Shown here: positions 1-6,981 of the stretch, one piece after another | Layout: the number at the start of each line of letters is the position of its first letter | Position numbering within the stretch: the first letter of the stretch is position 1 | NCBI GenBank assembly: GCA_036822055.1 | Contig: DAISIK010000041.1 | Span: 1-22,313 of the forward strand | DNA: 22,313 bases | Reading direction: 5' to 3' | Origin: DAISIK01 sp036822055 | Lineage (GTDB): Bacteria > Verrucomicrobiota > Verrucomicrobiia > Opitutales > Puniceicoccaceae | Program-made: the position numbers and the translations under genes | Notes under the pieces: generated by a model | The model's input: only the letters and a program-made list of their open reading frames with translations | Database searches by the model: none | What the model was told of the DNA's origin: nothing

Positions 1-276
1 GAGGTTTCTCCCGCTCCGCAGCTCAGGCGAATGCGTCCGCTGAGAGACCTCGTCTCGGATGGCATCCTCAGGTAACCGGTTCTCCACTTCTCCGATACCC
101 TTTGGCTCAATCGGGAAGAATACGACTAACGCGTTTACCGCCTGGCCAAGGGTGTTATGGTATGATTCGAAGGTTGTGCAGCCATTCTTGTCTGCGAGTT
201 GGCTAGTTGAGCAGACGGGAATGGCTACGCCACACTTGAGTTTCTTAAAGTCCTCGACGGCGAGGTTCTCCACCAA
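1..276 (-). CDS. Partial open frame running off the left edge, unknown
   Basis: On the minus strand the frame is open from a TAA at 298-300 to the window edge, about 99 codons without a stop. The other two minus frames are interrupted here. The only possible starts are TTG at 276 or GTG at 273, neither with a convincing ribosome binding site. The translation is protein-like, with a Cys-containing stretch (KLKCGVAIPVCSTSQLADKNG) followed by a hydrophobic segment (AVNALVVFFPIEP). I do not recognise a family. It lies in the same direction as the flotillin operon, about 90 bases beyond the stop of the preceding gene. A competing plus-strand frame of 90 codons (59-331) is also open and equally unrecognised. 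Bases 300-368 hold nothing I can identify. The frame could also be a gene remnant. Confidence 0.3.
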   Translation of the reverse strand, partial: MVENLAVEDFKKLKCGVAIPVCSTSQLADKNGCTTFESYHNTLGQAVNALVVFFPIEPKGIGEVENRLPEDAIRDEVSQRTHSPELRSGRNL

Positions 277-368
277 GCTCGATGATGATGGGAGGCCTTA
301 CGCGAGCCATGGCGCACTGTCGACAGTCTGATGTCGGGGCTGGCTGGATACAGACTGTGGGTCTCTGT

Positions 369-1067
369 CTAGGATTCCCAGCTCGCTTTCTGGCTAAGGT
401 GATTCTGGCGAAGGCTGACGGGGGTGCCAAGAATTTCTTGGAGAAGGAAGGCCTGACGGGAAGATTTGGGGTTTTTGAGGGTAGCGAAGATGGAGGCGGT
501 TGATGCACTGCGGGTGCCAGTCGATGCAATTGCCCAACTTCCGCGCTGCGACCGACGGAACCCAGACTCGTTCTGGGCTTTTTCGAGGCTTAGGCGGGCC
601 TCTTCTGCGCGTTGGCGTTGGATTGCCAGCTCTGCAAAGGGATCCCTGGGAGGAGGGTTATCAAAAGGACTTGGAGGTTTGTTGATCTCGGTTTCTCCGA
701 TCGGAACACTAGCTTGAGTTTCAGGTCGCCCGAGGGGTACCGGGATCGGAGCGGGAGTTGGACGCCCGTTGCCAGTTTCCTGGGATTGAGGTCCGGTCGG
801 CCCGTCCTCCGAATAGCCCTGCGGCTCGGATTCCTGTGGTGCGTTCTGCTCCTCGATTCGCCGACGGATTTCTTCTTGAATCCTCCGGAACTCCTCGAGC
901 GGATTAGGGCGGGAAGGCTGAGACGAGTCTGCGTTTTCCTGTTCTCGGGTCCGTCGGGTTCGGCGCGGCGGTTCTTCACCATCCAAGGATTTGCCAGAGA
1001 ACATCTGAGCGACGAAGTAAACCAACCCGAGAATGAGGTATGGTAAAACTTCGAGGAATTCATTCAT
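369..1067 (-). CDS. Membrane-anchored, low-complexity protein, fourth gene of the floA/nfeD operon
   Basis: 232 aa, function unknown. Residues 5-22 (LEVLPYLILGLVYFVAQM) form one N-terminal transmembrane helix. The next 130 residues are rich in Arg, Glu, Pro, Gln and Ser and look disordered. They include a short charged helical patch (EEFRRIQEEIRRRIEEQ, about 58-74) and a second one (AIQRQRAEEARLSLEKAQ). The C-terminus contains a more ordered segment ending in AFLLQEILGTPVSLR, resembling a tail I associate from memory with small Verrucomicrobia/Planctomycetes proteins. It starts at ATG 1067 without a clear Shine-Dalgarno, 59 bases after the floA stop and in the same direction, so it is probably co-transcribed with floA. 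By position it would be a membrane-bound partner of the flotillin assembly, which is inference only. The single-helix topology suggests a cytoplasmic or periplasmic disordered arm; orientation is not clear. Confidence 0.7.
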   Translation of the reverse strand: MNEFLEVLPYLILGLVYFVAQMFSGKSLDGEEPPRRTRRTREQENADSSQPSRPNPLEEFRRIQEEIRRRIEEQNAPQESEPQGYSEDGPTGPQSQETGNGRPTPAPIPVPLGRPETQASVPIGETEINKPPSPFDNPPPRDPFAELAIQRQRAEEARLSLEKAQNESGFRRSQRGSWAIASTGTRSASTASIFATLKNPKSSRQAFLLQEILGTPVSLRQNHLSQKASWES

Positions 1068-1126
1068 GATGGCAGGTGGGACCTGGGGTCGATGTTGATT
1101 AGGTCGGCCGAGGCGGAAGGAAGCGG

Positions 1127-2137
1127 TTAGGACTTGCTATCGTCTTTACCGATGGTTTCCCGCATTTCGGTATCGGCCTTGATGTTATTAAGCCGGTATA
1201 GGTCCATGACGCCAAGGTTTCCGGTGCGGAGTGCTTCGGCAATGGCCATTGGGATTTGAGCCTCAGCCTCAACGACCTTGGCCTGCATCTCCTCGACCTT
1301 GGCCTTGTTTTCCTGCTCAAGAGCGACAGCGGCAGCCCGGCGGATTTCAGCCTGAGCCTGAGCCATGTTCTTGTTGGCCTCAGCCTGGGTTTCCTGGAGC
1401 TTGGCCCCGACGTTTTCACCAACATCAACATCGGCGATATCGATTGAAAGGATCTCAAAGGCCGTTCCGGTATCCAAACCGCGGTTGAGGACGTTGCGGG
1501 AGATGGAATCTGGATTTTCGAGAACCCATTTGTAGGTTTCGGCCGAACCGATGGTGGTTACGATCCCTTCGCCAACCCGAGCGATGATGGTTTCTTCCTG
1601 AGCTGAACCCACGTACTGTTCGAGGTTGGAGCGGACGGTGACCCGAGCCTTGACCTTTACCTGGATCCCGTCTTTGGCGACCCCGTCGATGGTATTGCGA
1701 CCACTCGCCTTGGGGCTTGGGCAGTCGATCACCTTGGGATTGATGGAGGTGCGAACCGCCTCGGTAACGCTCTTCTCAGTTCCCTTGGTGGCGAGGTCGA
1801 TGGCGCAGGCTTTATCCCAGTCAAGAGGAATTTTAGCCTTGTCGGCGTTGATCAGACCCTGAACCGTTTCGATGACGTTTCCGCCAGCCATGTAGTGGGT
1901 TTCAATCTGGTCGGTGCTGATAAGAATACCTGCTTTAACAGCCATAATCCGCGCATCGACGATGAGCGAGTAGGGCAGTTTGCGCAGGTAGCGCATGGCG
2001 AAGAGGTTGGTAAAGCCGACAGGAGCCCCGGAGAAACGGGCCTTTAGCCAGATCGAGGCGAAGGAGAGGATCACCACCGCAATGAAGACGGTGACGATGC
2101 CGACAATGGCTAAGATGATGTAGTTTGAGTTTTCCAT
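1127..2137 (-). CDS. floA: Flotillin-like protein FloA (UPF0365, YqfA family)
   Basis: 336 aa, close to the usual 330 or so for FloA. The N-terminal hydrophobic helix at about residues 6-27 is the membrane anchor. It is followed by an SPFH/band-7-like domain (RKLPYSLIVDARIMAVKAG, then KVKARVTVRSNLEQYVGSAQEE). The C-terminal half is an Ala/Glu/Gln-rich coiled coil (ETQAEANKNMAQAQAEIRRA and onward), ending in ALRTGNLGVMDLYRLNNIKAD, the typical FloA tail. In Bacillus subtilis, FloA organises functional membrane microdomains and is encoded next to an NfeD protein; the same arrangement is seen here. I chose ATG 2137 (MENSNYIIL) because the 26 residues encoded upstream overlap the preceding nfeD gene and lack family character. 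The gap to that gene's stop is 16 bases. Confidence 0.95.
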   Translation of the reverse strand: MENSNYIILAIVGIVTVFIAVVILSFASIWLKARFSGAPVGFTNLFAMRYLRKLPYSLIVDARIMAVKAGILISTDQIETHYMAGGNVIETVQGLINADKAKIPLDWDKACAIDLATKGTEKSVTEAVRTSINPKVIDCPSPKASGRNTIDGVAKDGIQVKVKARVTVRSNLEQYVGSAQEETIIARVGEGIVTTIGSAETYKWVLENPDSISRNVLNRGLDTGTAFEILSIDIADVDVGENVGAKLQETQAEANKNMAQAQAEIRRAAAVALEQENKAKVEEMQAKVVEAEAQIPMAIAEALRTGNLGVMDLYRLNNIKADTEMRETIGKDDSKS

Positions 2138-2153
2138 GGCAGTAAAGGGTTGA

Positions 2154-2615
2154 TTAGCGTTTTCGAGAAACTTCGATTTTAAATGGGTTGGCGTTTTGAA
2201 CAATGACAGCCTCACCTTGACTGATTTGGCCGTCGAGCGAATAAGCGGTTACGACTCTGTCACCAAAGCGGACTTTGCCGATCGGACTCATCTGCGTCAA
2301 GGCGATGCCTTCCGATCCAAGAAGATCGTCGGCGATTTCCATTCCGGTGTGCCCGGTGGAGACCTTTTGGTGACTGAGCAGACGACTGAAGGCGTTGTTC
2401 GAGCCGAGGAAGCGGATTTCGAAGTAAAAAAAGATAACGATGAAAGCTCCCCCAAGGACGAGAATGCTAGCACCGGTGAGGAAGCCATGATCGATGAAAC
2501 CGACGATCGAGGCGAGGAGCAGGGCAAAGGAGCCAGCGAGGCCGAGAATTCCGCCGGGGAGGACCACTTCGAGGACGAAGAGGGCGGCAGCGATCACGAG
2601 AAGGGTGCTAATCAT
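2154..2615 (-). CDS. Short NfeD-family membrane protein with OB-fold domain
   Basis: 153 aa. Two to three transmembrane helices fill residues 3-68 (LVIAAALFVLEVVLPGGILG and the following two hydrophobic runs). A soluble C-terminal domain follows from about residue 88 (SEGIALTQMSPIGKVRFGDR through AVIVQNANPFKIEV), the OB-fold of the NfeD C-terminal family. It lacks the protease domain of its upstream neighbour. Its ATG overlaps the stop of that neighbour by 4 bases (ATGA), indicating translational coupling. The FloA gene follows 16 bases downstream. In the family, short NfeD proteins are regarded as partners of SPFH/flotillin proteins; the operon order supports that role here. Confidence 0.9.
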   Translation of the reverse strand: MISTLLVIAAALFVLEVVLPGGILGLAGSFALLLASIVGFIDHGFLTGASILVLGGAFIVIFFYFEIRFLGSNNAFSRLLSHQKVSTGHTGMEIADDLLGSEGIALTQMSPIGKVRFGDRVVTAYSLDGQISQGEAVIVQNANPFKIEVSRKR

Positions 2616-4177
2616 GACAGCTTGGAGGGGGTAACGGTCAGATGGAAAGCGGTTTCTTCAATGACCTCAATGCTGGTGCCAGAGGGAATGCTACCGTGCA
2701 GGGAGCGGGCGGTGTGGCGTTTCCCCTCGATCTCGATCTGTCCCGTCGGAACAAGGGGGCGAGTAACGATGCCGGTTTTGCCAACTAGGCTGGAGGTTTT
2801 TTGGGGTCTCGGGCTTGATTCTCCGGTGAAGGCATCCAGGGTCGAGACGATGCTCCCCCCGGAAACGAGGTTGACTGAGAGCCGATCAAAAAAACGACTA
2901 CGGGGAATGTAGTAGAGGAGAGCAATCATCCCGATGATGAGGAGGAAGGCAGAGATCCCGAGGGTTTGGATCCCGTCGAAAACGGAGCTCCAAACGATGG
3001 TGGGTCCGCCGTCACCCTGGGCTGGCCAGATGTCGGCGAGAGACCAGAGAAAGGAGCCAACGACGAGGAGCATTCCAACGAGACCGGGGATGAGGGTGCC
3101 GGGAAGGATGAAAATCTCGACCGCGACGAGAAGGAGCCCGAGAACGAGAATGATGCCGACCTCGTACCCGGCCAGGCCCGCGACGGAATTGGCGACAAAG
3201 ACGAGGCTGAGTGAGATGATCCCCAGGACGCCGAAGATTCCGAAGCCGGGGGTTTTGAACTCGGTGAAGAGGAGGAGCAAGCCAACGCTGATGAGAAGGG
3301 GGGAAATGTTTTTCAGGTACTGGGCGAGGTTTTCCGACCACGAGACTTCAAAAGTAACAAGCTCGTATCCATCTTCGCCATACAACTTGATCAGCACCTC
3401 CTCGATCGAGTTGGCAATCCCATCGGCGAGGAGCCGACTAGGGGGATCCCCGTAGAGTTCCATAGCCTGATCGGCGGTGAGGCTGAGGAGGCGGCCCTTA
3501 TCGGAGAGAACCTTCCCATCGATGACCAGCTCAAAATCAGGCTCAAACATGGCGCGGAGGATATTGGCCCGCTGCGGAAACTCGGAGGTTAGAGCAGTAA
3601 TCTTGGCACTGAGGTAGCTTTCGAGCTTTCGCTTCATCCCCTCATTTACATCGCCACCCCCGGCAGTGACTGGTTCAGCCGCACCGATGACACCACGCGG
3701 CTCGAAAAAGATCCGGTCGGTCATGAAGGTGATGAAAGCACCGGCAGATACGGCCTCATCGTTGATGAAGGTAATCGAATTACCCTCGAAGCGGTCGAGG
3801 GCCTGCATGATCTCGAGCGTGACATTGAGCTGACCCCCGGGGGTGTTCATGTCGATGAGGATGTCTGCATCCTCGAGGATGGCTTCTTTGAGAGCTCGGC
3901 GGAGGATGAAAAAGGTGGGGCGGAAGATTGGGCCCTCGATGGGAACGACGTACACCTTGCGTTTCTCCCCTGGTCGGGCAAGGGGATTAACGGGATCCGT
4001 ATAAGGGGTTACCGCGGGCGTGGAGGGAGCCTGATCCTCAAGATCCGATTCGATGGCCGGGACCTGCCCGGACTGATCCTGGAAGGGATCTGCAACCACC
4101 GAAGGTTCGGCCTCATCTCCGACGAGAAGACCGGCTCCAAGAAAGGAGATCAATATGGCAAGGCAACGAATTTTCAT
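2612..4177 (-). CDS. NfeD-family membrane-bound ClpP-class serine protease (long form)
   Basis: 521 aa. A signal peptide or first helix (residues 1-20) is followed by a disordered acidic/proline linker to about residue 72. A ClpP/crotonase-like protease domain covers about 75-285, with the NTPGG oxyanion motif at 111-115 and VSAGAF at 143-148 containing the probable catalytic Ser144; Lys182 or Lys184 is the likely dyad lysine by analogy with the archaeal 1510-N protease. Four or five transmembrane helices lie at about 290-425, and a C-terminal NfeD OB-fold at about 460-521. This is the long NfeD1 type. I chose ATG 4177, which gives a normal signal sequence; a GTG at 4201 would add eight residues. 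No Shine-Dalgarno is visible for either. It is the first gene of the floA operon. In the family, the protease cleaves stomatin/SPFH-type partners, consistent with FloA two genes on. Confidence 0.93.
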   Translation of the reverse strand: MKIRCLAILISFLGAGLLVGDEAEPSVVADPFQDQSGQVPAIESDLEDQAPSTPAVTPYTDPVNPLARPGEKRKVYVVPIEGPIFRPTFFILRRALKEAILEDADILIDMNTPGGQLNVTLEIMQALDRFEGNSITFINDEAVSAGAFITFMTDRIFFEPRGVIGAAEPVTAGGGDVNEGMKRKLESYLSAKITALTSEFPQRANILRAMFEPDFELVIDGKVLSDKGRLLSLTADQAMELYGDPPSRLLADGIANSIEEVLIKLYGEDGYELVTFEVSWSENLAQYLKNISPLLISVGLLLLFTEFKTPGFGIFGVLGIISLSLVFVANSVAGLAGYEVGIILVLGLLLVAVEIFILPGTLIPGLVGMLLVVGSFLWSLADIWPAQGDGGPTIVWSSVFDGIQTLGISAFLLIIGMIALLYYIPRSRFFDRLSVNLVSGGSIVSTLDAFTGESSPRPQKTSSLVGKTGIVTRPLVPTGQIEIEGKRHTARSLHGSIPSGTSIEVIEETAFHLTVTPSKLS

Positions 4178-4388
4178 GAGGGGATGGCCGTTTGGTGACA
4201 CTTAATTACCAAACAAGCTCCAGACTATTTAAGGTTTTCCGAATTTTCGAGCGTTGGTTCTAAAGAATTTCAATTTTGGGCGGTTGGCGTTCGGTGCGTG
4301 ATGGGAAGTGGAAAGACGGGGCGAGAATGATCAACCAGACCATTGTCCAGGCGGTGGGGGCCTTTTCCGCTGCCGGTCACGGATAGGG

Positions 4389-4417
4389 TGGACAGGCTAT
4401 GGGCCGATCGATAGTAT
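4389..4417 (+). promoter_or_regulatory. Putative sigma70-type promoter for the universal stress protein
   Basis: TGGACA (4389-4394, five of six matches to the consensus) is followed after exactly 17 bases by TAGTAT (4412-4417, four of six matches). The start of transcription would fall near 4424, which is the A of the start codon, so the transcript may be leaderless. The rest of the divergent spacer (4178-4388) is AT-richer next to the nfeD gene. I could not settle a promoter for the minus-strand operon there. Confidence 0.45.
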
Positions 4418-4423
4418 TTTGAG

Positions 4424-5269
4424 ATGAAAGGAATTTTAGTTTGTACCGATGGTTCCCACTACGCTTCTGAGGCTCTGCGCTACTCGGGATGGGTTGCCGC
4501 CCGTTCGGCCAAGCCAGTAACGGCACTTTATGCGTCCGATTTAAGGCAGTTTCAACTGCCCGCGATTCTCGACCTGAGCGGCAGCCTGGGGATTCAGCCC
4601 TACCAGCAGGCCATTGATATCCTCCACCACGTGGAGAATGAGAAAATAAAGTTCATTCGGACGATGGCGGAGGAGTCCTTTCGCAGGTTTGGCCCGCAGG
4701 ACGGGCGTTTTGAGGCTCGAACCGGATCCTTGAGCGATACCGTTATCGAGTTTGAGGACAGCTGCGACCTCCTGGTACTGGGTAAGCGTGGAGAGGGTTC
4801 TGAGTTTGCCAGTGAGCATCTGGGTTCGACGCTGGAGCGGGTCTTGCGACAAGTGGACCTCCCCTGCCTGGTCGGCAATCGAGAGTTTCACGAGATCAAG
4901 CGGGTGGCCTTTGCCTTTGACGGTGGAAAAAGTTGCCTGGCGGGCATTGAGTATCTGAAGGAGCATCGCTGGCTGAAGGATCTTCCAATTCAGATTTTGG
5001 TGGTGGCCGAGTCTGAAAGTGAAACGGACTGGGCGGTGGAACAGATGCAACAGGCAGAGCAAACTCTGGTCGGGTGCGGTTATCAAGTGGGCTCGGAGAT
5101 GTTGAATGGTTTGGTGGAGGACGCGCTTTCCAAATACGTGGCAAGCGAGGGGATTGATCTTTTGCTGATTGGGGCGCACGGTCATAGCCGTATTCGGCGT
5201 CTGATCATTGGCAGCACGACGACCGAGGTCCTGCGCCGTTGTCGGGTCCCGATCCTTTGCTTCCGATGA
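4424..5269 (+). CDS. Tandem-domain universal stress protein (UspA family)
   Basis: 281 aa with two Usp domains in tandem, about 1-152 and 157-281. Each begins with a beta strand carrying an acidic residue (GILVCTDGS; VAFAFDGGKS). The second domain ends with a textbook ATP-binding signature, G250-x2-G253-x9-G263-S264, so it should bind ATP. The first has a similar but looser version (G120-x2-G123-x10-G134-S135). Such proteins are cytoplasmic and help in survival of starvation or oxidative stress; the specific role is unknown. The stop overlaps the menA start by 4 bases (ATGA), so the two are probably translated together. There is no Shine-Dalgarno before ATG 4424; a promoter-like element sits directly upstream. 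Confidence 0.93.
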   Translation: MKGILVCTDGSHYASEALRYSGWVAARSAKPVTALYASDLRQFQLPAILDLSGSLGIQPYQQAIDILHHVENEKIKFIRTMAEESFRRFGPQDGRFEARTGSLSDTVIEFEDSCDLLVLGKRGEGSEFASEHLGSTLERVLRQVDLPCLVGNREFHEIKRVAFAFDGGKSCLAGIEYLKEHRWLKDLPIQILVVAESESETDWAVEQMQQAEQTLVGCGYQVGSEMLNGLVEDALSKYVASEGIDLLLIGAHGHSRIRRLIIGSTTTEVLRRCRVPILCFR

Positions 5270-6159
5270 ATCGATGGATCTTGGCTAGTCGTCCGAGGAC
5301 CCTTCCGGCGGCGGCGGTTCCGGTATGGGTTGGGTCCACCCTGGCGATTGCCCGCGATGGGTTCGAGCTTGTGGCGGCGGGGTTGTGCCTCGGTTTTGCG
5401 CTCTTGATCCAGGTCGGGACCAACTTTGCCAACGACTACGCCGACTTCGAAAAGGGGGCGGATTCGGAGTCAAGAATAGGTCCCCCACGGGCAGTGGCGA
5501 TGGGGTTGATCGATCCGGGGACAATGAAGCGGGCGACCCTGCTGGTCTTGTTGGCGGCTTTTGGGCTGGGCCTGGGCTTGATACCTTACGGGGGAGTTTG
5601 GTTGGTTGTGGTGGGGGTATCCAGTGTGGTTTTTGCCTACGCTTACACAACCGGACCCTATCCGCTGGCCTACCTTGGGCTGGGGGACGTTTTTGTCATT
5701 TGCTACTTCGGGCTGATTGCCGTGGGGGTTACGGAGTATGTGCAAACCGGGTCCTTTTCGCTGAGTGGCTGGGCGCTCGGTCTCGGAGTTGGCTTGATGA
5801 CCAACAACCTGCTGGTGGTGAACAACTATCGGGATGCGGAGGAGGATGCCAAGGTGGGTAAAAAGACCTTGGTGGTCCGCCTGGGACGTCCGCTGGCCCT
5901 TCGCCAGTATCAGCTTTCTGGATACGTTGCAGTGGGTTTGGCGGTGGTGACTGCGCTCTGGGAAGGCTGGTTCCTGGTCCTTCCGGTGATGGTGGTGGCG
6001 GTACGGGTGCGTTGCGATTCGCTGGCCCTTGCTGCGGCGACGACGGCGGAAGACTACGGTGGGGTGTTGGCGAGAACGGTCCGGCGCCTCTTACTTTACG
6101 GGGGGGTGCTCGGAGGAGGTATCCTGCTCAGCAAGCTAGTGCTTCAGGGCAATGGATGA
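5266..6159 (+). CDS. menA: 1,4-dihydroxy-2-naphthoate polyprenyltransferase
   Basis: 297 aa, an integral membrane UbiA-superfamily enzyme that attaches the polyprenyl chain to 1,4-dihydroxy-2-naphthoate, giving demethylmenaquinone. The first Asp-rich motif is N53-FAN-D57-YA-D60 within NFANDYADFEKGADSE, followed by RIGPPRAVAMG (70-80), a sequence characteristic of MenA rather than UbiA. The second motif is N187-YR-D190-AEE-D194. About eight or nine hydrophobic helices alternate along the rest. The start ATG 5266 overlaps the upstream stress-protein stop; an upstream GTG in frame (5239) lies inside that gene and was discarded. It implies menaquinone as a respiratory quinone. Other men genes are not in the window. 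Confidence 0.95.
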   Translation: MNRWILASRPRTLPAAAVPVWVGSTLAIARDGFELVAAGLCLGFALLIQVGTNFANDYADFEKGADSESRIGPPRAVAMGLIDPGTMKRATLLVLLAAFGLGLGLIPYGGVWLVVVGVSSVVFAYAYTTGPYPLAYLGLGDVFVICYFGLIAVGVTEYVQTGSFSLSGWALGLGVGLMTNNLLVVNNYRDAEEDAKVGKKTLVVRLGRPLALRQYQLSGYVAVGLAVVTALWEGWFLVLPVMVVAVRVRCDSLALAAATTAEDYGGVLARTVRRLLLYGGVLGGGILLSKLVLQGNG

Positions 6160-6225
6160 GGCATCCTGCGAGAGATCGGTAATCGAAGGAATCAATGATC
6201 TTAACACTGCCTGAGGGGTGAGCCG

Positions 6226-6858
6226 TTGACAGATGGTCGGGGAAGGCAGACCTTAGAGCAAGAAATGGATGCCAACGACAACAGGCAAAGATTGGAATCC
6301 CGTCTGCCAAACCTCTACTTGATCGGATTCATGGGAACCGGGAAAAGCGTGATCGGGCGTGCCTTGGCCCGTCACCTTGGCCTGTCCTTCATTGATTCGG
6401 ATCAGTGGATTGAGTCTCGCGACGGGAGAGGAATCCCGCAGATTTTCGAGGAGTCGGGGGAACCCTTTTTTCGGAGATTGGAGAAGGAGTTCGTCGAAAC
6501 TGGACATCCCCAAACGGGTTGCGTAGTGGCTTGTGGGGGAGGTTTGGCGGTACAGCCGGGAATGCTCGAGCGGCTCGAATCGAAGGGCGTGGTAGTGGCA
6601 CTCTTTGCTTCACCGGGAACCATCCTCCGGAGGGTTCAGGGAAACCGAAATCGCCCGCTACTGAACGTGGAAAATCCCGAGCTGAGGATTCGGTCGCTCC
6701 TGGCTGAGAGAGAACCATTTTACCGATCGGCACGGATTGGAGTAATGACGGATTTCAGGGGTATTCACGAGCTGCGGGAGAGGATCTCCGCCCTTTATCA
6801 TGAGCGGCTCAGTGAAATGGGTCGCCACCGAGGGGTGACGGTGAGCAGCGAATGCTGA
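6226..6858 (+). CDS. aroK: Shikimate kinase
   Basis: 210 aa from TTG 6226. The enzyme phosphorylates shikimate at the 3-hydroxyl in the chorismate pathway (cytoplasm). All family motifs are present: Walker A GFMGTGKS (34-41), the shikimate-binding DSD (57-59), GExxFRxxE (78-86, GEPFFRRLE), the GGG at 104-106, and the lid RPLL (143-146). The core begins at residue 28, so there is an N-terminal extension of about 25 residues. TTG 6226 has GAGGGG seven bases upstream; ATG 6265 would shorten the protein by 13 residues but has a poor ribosome site, and I cannot decide firmly. It lies 66 bases after menA in the same direction. Chorismate feeds both menaquinone and tryptophan, for which menA and trpB are also in this window. 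Confidence 0.93.
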   Translation: MTDGRGRQTLEQEMDANDNRQRLESRLPNLYLIGFMGTGKSVIGRALARHLGLSFIDSDQWIESRDGRGIPQIFEESGEPFFRRLEKEFVETGHPQTGCVVACGGGLAVQPGMLERLESKGVVVALFASPGTILRRVQGNRNRPLLNVENPELRIRSLLAEREPFYRSARIGVMTDFRGIHELRERISALYHERLSEMGRHRGVTVSSEC

Positions 6859-6931
6859 CCAGAAGCGGGTTGGAGCGAAAAAGTGGCAAAATCGTGATGA
6901 ACCTTGGCGACGAGCAGATGTCGAAGCGTGT

Positions 6932-6959
6932 TTGACTAGAAGATCTTCATCGTTTTAAC
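6932..6959 (+). promoter_or_regulatory. Possible promoter of the desaturase gene
   Basis: TTGACT (6932-6937, five of six matches) and TTTAAC (6954-6959, four of six) are separated by 16 bases. Transcription would start near 6966, about 16 bases before the ATG. The gene has a 123-base gap to shikimate kinase, leaving room for its own promoter. Confidence 0.3.
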
Positions 6960-6981
6960 CGAAAGTTTACTGTCTCAAAAA

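Noticed and set aside
2196..2912. A 238-codon plus-strand frame opposite the two nfeD genes
   Set aside because: It spans two well-supported overlapping genes in the opposite direction and has the same acidic low-complexity character as other antisense frames here.
4178..4423. A riboswitch or small RNA in the divergent spacer
   Set aside because: I found no conserved riboswitch core or strong hairpin followed by T residues.
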